The notes beneath the pieces were generated by a model. That model made no database searches, was not told the origin of the DNA, and saw nothing but the letters and a program-made list of their open reading frames with translations. This document shows, in pieces, positions 14,128 to 20,032 of a DNA stretch of 20,032 bases. Both the position numbers and the translations under genes were made by a program. Numbering within the stretch: the first letter of the stretch is position 1; every line of letters starts with the position of its first letter. Source of the stretch: Thermoplasmata archaeon (lineage in GTDB: Archaea; Thermoplasmatota; Thermoplasmata; Thermoplasmatales; Thermoplasmataceae); the NCBI GenBank assembly GCA_021806345.1, contig JAJZXP010000071.1, forward strand, positions 1 to 20,032, given 5' to 3'.

Positions 14128-14145
14128 TATAAAACTGGTGATTCG

Positions 14146-15270
14146 TTGTTAAATCCTAATGATACAAACATTGAAAATGTAGGAAATCTAGAAAGATCCT
14201 TAAAATCTCAAATTAGCAAGCTCGAAAAACTAAGAGCAGAAGTAAGAGAGCTAAAATTTGTCCCAGTAGATCCAATGGGCTCGTATACATCTCTCACATA
14301 CAAAGCCATAGACGGCGGCAAAATGAAGATATCGTTTGAACCCCTTGAGATTGATTTGATAGAAGTTGCAGATTCTTATGGGAACCTCAAGATGAAATTT
14401 GTTTTACCTAAGGAATCGGATGAGAACGAAGAGGGGGAAGATAATTTAACTGTAGAGGGCAATTTCCTTGATGAAGATCCAATTGTTAGGAAATTCCTGG
14501 GTATCTTGGGGAAGAAAAGCGTTCAAGAGATCTCTGAGATATTAAATCAGTCGGACACTTACATGGAGTTATCAGAATGGGCATGCATATTTGAAAAGGT
14601 AGCAAATTCGAATGAAGATCCCGTAATATTGATGAGGGATGGACTGTTGAGAACCAAGAAGATTAAAGCTGAGCTTATACCAAATCTCTGGGAAATCCTG
14701 AAGGAAAAAAAGAGACTTGTCAAATTAGTTGGAGTTTCTAAAACCTCCAAAGTGATGACTTTGCTGTCAACTGCCATATCAATGGAACATATTTTCCCTG
14801 GTAATTCAATAGGTTACGTGAAAATTCCAAAACATCTTGAGTTGAGAGCATATAGATGGTCCGGACAAGGTAAAATTTCTGAAAAGAAAAATAATATCTT
14901 CTATGCATTTGGCGATTTGTACATTGCAAAGTTATCTAGAAACAGTAACTTGTTGGTTACAGTTGAAATTCCTAGAGATTGGAAAAATGAACAAGAAATA
15001 TATTCCGAACGTGAAATTGCTGAATTAATGGCACACTTGGCTAAGGATTCCGGCTATTCCTATCCTGTGCTTGGGTATCCTCAGACGATAATGAGGGCCC
15101 ATGAAGCAGCTGCAAGAGTTGGGTTTCCAGCTTCCATTGTTAGGGATAAAATAATGGACAAACTAAGAGAAATGCTTGACGAAGACGGGAGAGATTTCAT
15201 GCGAGATGCCAGTGTTCTAACGGAATTTGTAAATAAGGGCGTATTAGGAGGCGGTTACATTGATGAATAA
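14146..15270 (+). CDS. nurA: NurA-like nuclease
   Basis: NurA is a dimeric RNase H-like 5'-3' nuclease that works inside the HerA hexamer ring on DNA ends. The N-terminus is a coiled-coil-like helix (NLERSLKSQISKLEKLRAEVREL, 14-36). The first metal-binding aspartate is D56 in YKAIDGG, and the second block is ILMRDGLLRTKK with D165. A third block, VGVSKTSKV, follows. The C-terminal YPVLGYPQTIMRAHEAAARVGF with a conserved histidine also fits. It begins with a TTG placed right for a leaderless message. The 3' end overlaps the herA start region, as in canonical archaeal herA-nurA pairs. An acidic insert near residues 89-99 (ESDENEEGED) is a feature I cannot match to housekeeping NurA. Function in a defence cassette is inferred from context. 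Confidence 0.8.
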   Translation: MLNPNDTNIENVGNLERSLKSQISKLEKLRAEVRELKFVPVDPMGSYTSLTYKAIDGGKMKISFEPLEIDLIEVADSYGNLKMKFVLPKESDENEEGEDNLTVEGNFLDEDPIVRKFLGILGKKSVQEISEILNQSDTYMELSEWACIFEKVANSNEDPVILMRDGLLRTKKIKAELIPNLWEILKEKKRLVKLVGVSKTSKVMTLLSTAISMEHIFPGNSIGYVKIPKHLELRAYRWSGQGKISEKKNNIFYAFGDLYIAKLSRNSNLLVTVEIPRDWKNEQEIYSEREIAELMAHLAKDSGYSYPVLGYPQTIMRAHEAAARVGFPASIVRDKIMDKLREMLDEDGRDFMRDASVLTEFVNKGVLGGGYIDE

Positions 15271-17059
15271 CGGGAATGTGATGGGAGTTTTTATTGGATT
15301 AGAGAGTGCAACTTATGAGTATATCGCAAATATTATTGCCCCTTATCAGACTAATTTTGAGTTAGAAATCGGAGATTTTCTCCTGATAGAAAATATGGGG
15401 TCATACATTGTTTCTAGAGTAACTGAGTATAGACCAACTGGTGAATTAACATCTTTTATGGGCCAGAAATGGTTAGGAGATGTGGCAAACAATTTAGATG
15501 CTATAGGGCTGGACATAAAGGAAAAGAAGATAAGATATACAGTCAGAATCAAGATACTTGGCAGTCTACACAACAAAACTTTTAGGCCAGGAGTTACAAA
15601 AATCCCGAATATCACGAGCAAAGTCTACAAACCTTCTAAAGACCAACTGCATGAAATAATAGAAACTGTGAATCGTCAACAATACAATGGGAAAGAGATA
15701 GGGTCCCTTTATTCAGATAAAGATATCAAAATCAAATTCAACATATCAGAGCTAAATGCGAAGCGCACATTTGTTTTTGCTAGAGCTGGCTATGGAAAAA
15801 GTAACCTTATGAAACTTATTTCCAGCGACTGGCCTAAAAACGAAGGAGGTCTTGTGATTTTTGATCCAGAAGGAGAATATGCAGTAACGGATAGTAAAAA
15901 AAGACCCGGGATAATGGATCAAAGAGAAGCAATACTAGTTACAAACAGAAATATGGACACTAAACTAAGAAACGTGTATCGCTACATGAAGCTTAATTTA
16001 CGTGAGTTCGATCCGAAATTTATCCTCCCGATTATCGTTAATCCTTCAAAACATGAGACTGTATTCTTTTCAAAGTTGATGGGCATGGAAATTGAAGATT
16101 GGGGAAGGCTAGTTGATTTGCTTTACACCCAAGGGTGGAGGGCAGATTTATCTGAAGTCGCAGAAATCGTAACTGGTAGTGATGAAGATACAAACAATTT
16201 CCAACCCGTTCTTAATAATTTGGTCTCACCAATTCGTAGTTTACACGATCCAGATTCACATCTGATGGGCATCATTACTGAAGCTATGAGTAGAGAAGAG
16301 GTAGTAATAGTGGATATTTCATTGCTAGATAGTAAAACTGCGTTGCAGCTGAGCTCAATGGTGGTAAAATGGATATTTGACCATAATCAACGTAACTTCA
16401 CAGATCAGGGCAGTAAATTGATAAAGGCTACCTTTGTTGTTGAGGAAGCCCAGTCTGTTATTGGCCAAGATTCTAATTATGCTTCATTTATTGAATTGGC
16501 AAAAGAAGGCAGGAAGTATGCGTTAGGTGGTATTTTCATAACACAGCAGCCCGGCAGCATTCCGTCCGATATACTAAGCCAGGCAGACAATTTCTTTGTG
16601 TTCCACCTGATCAGCAGAAGTGATCTAGAAAGTTTAAGACGTGCGAATGCACACTATTCAGATGATATCCTGACACAGATTTTAAGCGAACCTATACCGG
16701 GCAAGTGTTACATGTGGACTTCATTTCAACCTTTTGTTTTGCCACTAACGGTAAATAATTTTGAAGATATTGTTAAACCTGATAGGAGCCTTGAGATCCA
16801 GGGAAATTCTGATCTTTTGACAGATATTAAAGCAATATTGCAAAATGAAGACTCAGATCCAGTGAATGCTTCAATTATTGCCAAGTATAATGAAGTGGAA
16901 CGAGCTGGCATAGACCCAAGTCAAAGAACCATAGAACTGTATAACAGACTTGATGAAAAAGAGAGATCGTATCTCAGCGAAAAAGGGCAAATTCAATTAA
17001 CCAGAGAAAATGTCCCATTTGCTGTCAAAACTAGATATTATAATTCTTTGAAGAAGTAG
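15263..17059 (+). CDS. herA: HerA-like hexameric ATPase / DNA translocase
   Basis: Ring-shaped ATP-driven DNA pump that partners NurA. The N-terminal 100 residues form the HAS beta-barrel (GVFIGLES, LEIGDFLLIENMGSYIVSRV). The RecA-like core has Walker A ARAGYGKS at 173-180, GGLVIFDPEGEYA as in HerA/FtsK proteins, and Walker B TFVVEEAQSV near 390-394. The sensor/arginine-finger segment reads EGRKYALGGIFITQQPGSIP, then ILSQADNFFVFHL. The C-terminal extension after about residue 505 (VNASIIAKYNEVERAG) is helical and unassigned. Two starts are adjacent; ATG 15263 is preferred over TTG 15260 because GGAGGCGG at 15247-15254 lies 8 bases before it. It overlaps nurA by 8 bases, so the two are co-translated. 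Confidence 0.9.
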   Translation: MNNGNVMGVFIGLESATYEYIANIIAPYQTNFELEIGDFLLIENMGSYIVSRVTEYRPTGELTSFMGQKWLGDVANNLDAIGLDIKEKKIRYTVRIKILGSLHNKTFRPGVTKIPNITSKVYKPSKDQLHEIIETVNRQQYNGKEIGSLYSDKDIKIKFNISELNAKRTFVFARAGYGKSNLMKLISSDWPKNEGGLVIFDPEGEYAVTDSKKRPGIMDQREAILVTNRNMDTKLRNVYRYMKLNLREFDPKFILPIIVNPSKHETVFFSKLMGMEIEDWGRLVDLLYTQGWRADLSEVAEIVTGSDEDTNNFQPVLNNLVSPIRSLHDPDSHLMGIITEAMSREEVVIVDISLLDSKTALQLSSMVVKWIFDHNQRNFTDQGSKLIKATFVVEEAQSVIGQDSNYASFIELAKEGRKYALGGIFITQQPGSIPSDILSQADNFFVFHLISRSDLESLRRANAHYSDDILTQILSEPIPGKCYMWTSFQPFVLPLTVNNFEDIVKPDRSLEIQGNSDLLTDIKAILQNEDSDPVNASIIAKYNEVERAGIDPSQRTIELYNRLDEKERSYLSEKGQIQLTRENVPFAVKTRYYNSLKK

Positions 17060-17065
17060 TTACAT

Positions 17066-17083
17066 GGTAATCTTGAGATCACC
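17066..17083 (+). other. Small hairpin between herA and druA
   Basis: GGTAATC-TTGA-GATCACC forms a seven-step stem with one A:C mismatch and a four-base loop, directly after the herA stop codon. An outer TTACAT (17060-17065) and ATGTAA (17102-17107) can also pair. It could be a processing or attenuation point that lowers druA expression relative to nurA-herA; no T-rich tail marks it as a terminator. Confidence 0.35.
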
Positions 17084-17117
17084 GAAAAGTTTAGGCCTAT
17101 GATGTAATAGAAGAAAT

Positions 17118-18347
17118 ATGGAGAAAGAAATCAGTACGCTTGATGGCCAAAGTTATGATCAGGACAGCGAAGGCCTGAGGAGAAGAATCCTGGCACACTT
17201 AGCACACATTGGTTTCACTATAAACGATGAGGGGAAATTATCTCTACCAGAGGAAAAATCCTATGTTAGAAATGCACATAAAACGGCCGTAAATATAGCA
17301 GTACAAAAGAACTGGGAGAAAATTCAGAAATATGAGCCTGAATTAATCGATAAGTACGTAATTGATGGCCGTGAGCTTGACGTAGCAAACATTGAACCTG
17401 AATTAATCCAGGTTGATAAAAAAAATACTAACCTGTTTAATTGGGTGAAATTGCACTGGTCCATTCCCATATCTGCAGGATATGGCCGCAGGCTCAGATA
17501 CATTGTAAAGGATAAAACTAATGGGGCCGTAATAGGAATAATAGGGCTAGCAGACCCGGTTTTTGGTATTAGGGATAGGGACAACCTCATTGGATGGACA
17601 AGGGAAGCACGGGGTAAAAGACTGAGAAACGTAATGGACGCTTTCGTATTAGGTTCTATACCGCCATATTCATCCGTCCTAGGTGGCAAGTTAATTGCGT
17701 CCCTATTAGCTTCACCTATAATTCGAAGAGATTTCGCAAGGAAGTACAAGGGCAAACGGTCGCTAATCAGTGGCAGGATATTTGATGGAAAACTTGCCCT
17801 TATTACTACGGCCTCTGCTTTTGGGAAGAGCTCCGTATATGATAGAATTAAAATATCCCCGGGGCCGGAAATGATTCATGCTGGATGGTCAAGCGGTTCC
17901 GGAGAATTCCATCTTTTTTCTGATTTCTACAATGAGTTGACATCCTTGGTGAGGGAAGATATCAAAGGACGGAAAAATCCATTATGGGGAAGCGGTGTTA
18001 GAAACAGAAGAGTGGTAATATGCGCTGCACTAGACAAGCTCAATTTGCCAAGAGAATTGCTTTATCATAACATTAAAAGAGAATTATTTGCAATGCCATT
18101 AGGGTATCGTTCATTTGAATTCTTAAGAGGAGAAAGTAAAAGTGTGGAGTACTATGATATCAGTCAGGATAAAATTGTTGGTTTCATAAAAAATCGCTGG
18201 ATGATTCCAAGAAGTATAAGGGATAATAAGTACCTTAACTTTAAAAAGGATCAATATTCTATAATAAAGAATTATGATAGGTTCTTTGACAAGGATGAGG
18301 GCAAATGGATAATTGAGAGCAAAAAGGCCGATTGTGGAGAAAAATAA
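17118..18347 (+). CDS. druA: DruA-like protein (DUF4338 family)
   Basis: The middle of this 409-residue protein follows the DUF4338 family closely. RRLRYIVKDKTNGAVIGIIGLADPVF is the core strand pair, then DNLIGWTREARGKRLRNVMDAFVLG at 156-179, PPYSSVLGGKLIASLLASP at 182-200, FARKYKGKRSLISGR and a serine-rich LALITTASAFGKSSVYDRI. The C-terminal part contains GSGEFHLFSDFYN, VVICAALDKLNLPRELLYHNIKRELFAMPL and IKNRWMIPR. DUF4338 is the DruA protein of Druantia type I anti-phage systems; its biochemistry is not settled. Here it follows herA by 58 bases on the same strand, and none of the other Druantia genes (DruB-E) is present. The duplicated EPELI (73-77 and 93-97) is a curiosity. Family call fairly sure; function inferred. 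Confidence 0.8.
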   Translation: MEKEISTLDGQSYDQDSEGLRRRILAHLAHIGFTINDEGKLSLPEEKSYVRNAHKTAVNIAVQKNWEKIQKYEPELIDKYVIDGRELDVANIEPELIQVDKKNTNLFNWVKLHWSIPISAGYGRRLRYIVKDKTNGAVIGIIGLADPVFGIRDRDNLIGWTREARGKRLRNVMDAFVLGSIPPYSSVLGGKLIASLLASPIIRRDFARKYKGKRSLISGRIFDGKLALITTASAFGKSSVYDRIKISPGPEMIHAGWSSGSGEFHLFSDFYNELTSLVREDIKGRKNPLWGSGVRNRRVVICAALDKLNLPRELLYHNIKRELFAMPLGYRSFEFLRGESKSVEYYDISQDKIVGFIKNRWMIPRSIRDNKYLNFKKDQYSIIKNYDRFFDKDEGKWIIESKKADCGEK

Positions 18348-18388
18348 GTGGATAGCATAATTGGTTATTAACTTAAAAGGGTATAATT

Positions 18389-18931
18389 ATGTCCGTGATT
18401 AGTATAGAGATAGGCGTCATTGCAGTTGTGCTTGCGGTTATAGGGATACTGATACAAATCCCACAGGATAAGCTTGAGCTTGGCCTAATGGATGTGACAT
18501 TTAGAGATGTGGTCGGGATAAATAACCAGCCAGCACGTTTGTTACTTGTGGCAGTTAGGAACAAAGACAAAAGAAAGACCGCCAGAAATTGCTATGTCTT
18601 TATGAAAAGGCTTAGGAATGCAGAGACAGGAGAAGAGTATATTACGGATGTATTCGGATTAAAATGGAGAGAATACAAGAGTCCCTCCGCACATATTCTC
18701 CCTAGGACATACCGGGAATTTAACAGTTTTCTTCTAATGAAAAGCCGGCCTGATATGCCTCTGATGGATGCTTTTTTGGACTCAGATGAGCTTATTCCGC
18801 CGACGCAGGGGCTGACCGATCTTATCGCCGAATATTGGGTGGTATCAGATAATTTTAAAATTGCCAAAGGTGTATTTGCCATACATCTGGATAAGGATAT
18901 AGACAAAGTTTCCATCAGCAAAAAGCGGTAA
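18389..18931 (+). CDS. Membrane-anchored beta-rich protein of unknown function
   Basis: A single N-terminal transmembrane helix (residues 3-23, VISIEIGVIAVVLAVIGILIQI) is followed by a soluble domain of about 155 residues. That domain starts with LLLVAVRNKDKRKTARNCYVFMKRL, a strand pattern like an immunoglobulin-like or C2-like sandwich. It also contains PRTYREFNSFLLMKSRP and LIAEYWVVSDNFKIAKGVFAIHL. No catalytic motif is visible. It begins 41 bases after druA on the same strand and is probably the fourth gene of that run. With one helix and no signal cleavage motif, it would sit in the membrane with the domain on one side. It could be a localiser, a sensor or an effector of the cassette; nothing distinguishes these. 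Confidence 0.6.
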   Translation: MSVISIEIGVIAVVLAVIGILIQIPQDKLELGLMDVTFRDVVGINNQPARLLLVAVRNKDKRKTARNCYVFMKRLRNAETGEEYITDVFGLKWREYKSPSAHILPRTYREFNSFLLMKSRPDMPLMDAFLDSDELIPPTQGLTDLIAEYWVVSDNFKIAKGVFAIHLDKDIDKVSISKKR

Positions 18932-19385
18932 TATGCAGAATATTCAAATCCGATCTGAAAGCATGCAAAGTTTTAGGCTTATATATAACGGAATCATAGT
19001 TCAAATAAGCTTATTGTGCTATTTCAGTTGACTTAATCATACCCAGAGGCTTAAGGCGGGATTAGTGACAAGGAGGAATTCTAAATTTATCTTGCTAGTG
19101 AGATAAGAAATTAATTTTATTATATAGCAAAAAGCTGTTTATTTGAACTAGGGAAAGGATAATCATGCAAAAGAATTAATTTAATCATAAAAAGAAAAAT
19201 TAATGAATGCACAAGGATAGCTTTTAAGGGAAAACACAACGAGTTTTTTGGCGATGTGATAGACCGTAAAATATATAGCAAATTAAATCCATATTCGCAT
19301 GGAGCCCAAAAGAGGAACCAAGTATTCAGGAATGGTATAGTGAATACATGAAACCATTTCTGGAATCTCTATCGTGCATCTATAG
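18932..19385. other. Gap of about 450 bases with possible gene debris
   Basis: From 18932 to about 19160 I see nothing beyond AT-rich sequence. From 19163 to 19348 one plus-strand frame is open (containing HNEFFGDVIDRKIYSKLNP), and from 19279 to 19428 another is open (EEPSIQEWYSEYMKPFLESL). Both read like protein but lack start codons. They lie just upstream of, and in other frames than, the AlbA_2 gene, so they may be its frameshifted 5' part or an older gene. Confidence 0.4.
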
Positions 19386-19565
19386 CAATTTAATACAAAA
19401 TCAGGAGACAAGCGAGAGAGAAAACAGTTAAGAGAAATTGAGAATAATAATATCTCCTCTGAGTTCCTTGTTATAAATCAACGAAAAGTTGCCGATGCTA
19501 ATTTTCCGATATTTAAATATGGAGAGAAAGTTAAATATACCAAGTTTTCCTATAATATACCATTA

Positions 19566-20032
19566 ATGTTTATAGAGCAAATATTTGGTACCCCCCGGCC
19601 GTCTTACAAGGATCTAAAAGATTTTCTAGATAGCAATATGGAAGACGCTAGAGTAGAGTTCAAGAGAAGTGTTTCAGAAGATATTGATAAGAACCTTTTG
19701 GGAGAAGTAGTAGCGTTTGCTAATAGTCAAGGTGGCATACTCATCATTGGAGTTACTGATTCAGAGAGGCAAATAGTTGGATGCCAGGAAACCAGTGATA
19801 GCATAGAAAACCACATAATTGATAAAATAGAACCTTCCATGGCTGGCCTTTTTGTTATAGAAACGGTAGAGACGCCACAAAATAACCATGTATTAATAGT
19901 GGAAATTGAAAATAGCCCGGAAATACATGCCGTTAAACTCAAAAGAAACAATAAGAAAGAACCTTTCGAAGGATATGCATATTATTACAGGAACGCCATG
20001 AGTTCTCGCTTGATGGCCCCATCAGTTCTAAA
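19566..20032 (+). CDS. AlbA_2 (Schlafen-like) domain protein, 3' end outside window
   Basis: Partial gene, open at the right edge. It shows the AlbA_2 hallmark: MEDARVEFKRSVS, then LLGEVVAFANSQGGILIIGVTD, followed by IENHIIDKIEPSM and VLIVEIENSPEIHAVKL, ending in YYYRNAMSSRLMAPSVL. These domains bind nucleic acid or act as Schlafen-type nucleases and are frequent in defence islands, often with a C-terminal ATPase or winged helix that is cut off here. The frame is open back to 19386 and reads as protein (FPIFKYGEKVKYTKFSYN) before the first ATG at 19566. The true start may therefore lie upstream, beyond a frameshift. TTTAAATAT at 19512-19520 could be its TATA box. Confidence 0.75.
   Translation, partial: MFIEQIFGTPRPSYKDLKDFLDSNMEDARVEFKRSVSEDIDKNLLGEVVAFANSQGGILIIGVTDSERQIVGCQETSDSIENHIIDKIEPSMAGLFVIETVETPQNNHVLIVEIENSPEIHAVKLKRNNKKEPFEGYAYYYRNAMSSRLMAPSVL

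Larger units (their letters stand above)
13786..14145. other. Divergent promoter region between mcrB and nurA, about 360 bases
   Basis: It holds the mcrB TATA box at its left end and the nurA TATA box at its right end. Between them, the minus strand at about 13880-13963 reads YSLNEIRDLENKKRHMAAVKAWYARN before a stop. This coding-like stretch may be a gene fragment, perhaps of a transposase, but it is too short to assign. Nothing else was seen. Confidence 0.5.

Noticed and set aside
14146..18931. A standard Druantia system
   Set aside because: A DruA-like protein is present, but no DruE-type helicase or the other Druantia genes lie in the window.
1..20032. CRISPR array or Cas genes
   Set aside because: No regularly spaced direct repeats and no Cas-like protein were seen on either strand.

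Overview
The window reads as archaeal DNA, most likely from an acidophilic euryarchaeon of the Thermoplasmatales type. The evidence is AT-rich TATA boxes of the TTTAAATA kind about 25 bases upstream of several start codons (leaderless transcripts), heavy use of AGA/AGG and ATA codons, a Xer-like integrase preceded by an AbrB-type regulator, and NurA/HerA proteins. The lineage is inferred from style and not proven.

Almost the whole window is a defence island behind an integration module. Left edge (1-1320): a tRNA 3'-end fragment lies inside the 3' end of a tyrosine recombinase gene, which is co-transcribed with a small AbrB-like protein. The divergent promoter region carries three related TTTACA-type operators. 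Region 1329-4275: a winged-helix protein and an unrecognised protein precede the wreck of a SinI-like restriction gene (in-frame TAG, lost 3' end), which abuts another 3'-truncated gene from the opposite strand. An intact Vsr mismatch endonuclease follows. Region 4451-7586: a complete type II restriction-modification pair, an HNH endonuclease plus one polypeptide fusing a C5-cytosine and an N6-adenine methyltransferase. Region 7587-8222: a decayed spacer with the catalytic HxxR segment of a second tyrosine recombinase. Region 8223-10440: a GmrSD-like DUF262/DUF1524 modification-dependent nuclease and a small divergent two-helix membrane protein. Region 10763-13785: McrB-McrC. Region 14146-18931: a four-gene same-strand run of NurA-like nuclease, HerA ATPase, DruA/DUF4338-like protein and an anchored beta-rich protein. 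The right edge holds an AlbA_2 (Schlafen-like) gene that runs off the window.

How the parts may work together: the HNH enzyme cuts unmodified DNA at the site protected by the fused methyltransferase. McrBC and the GmrSD-like enzyme attack modified DNA, so their specificities must avoid the host's own m5C/m6A marks. Vsr would repair T:G mismatches made when 5-methylcytosine deaminates. The NurA-HerA-DruA-membrane protein cassette is the best candidate for an undescribed system. NurA/HerA usually serve end resection and DruA is known from Druantia, but no DruE helicase and no Mre11/Rad50 are visible here.
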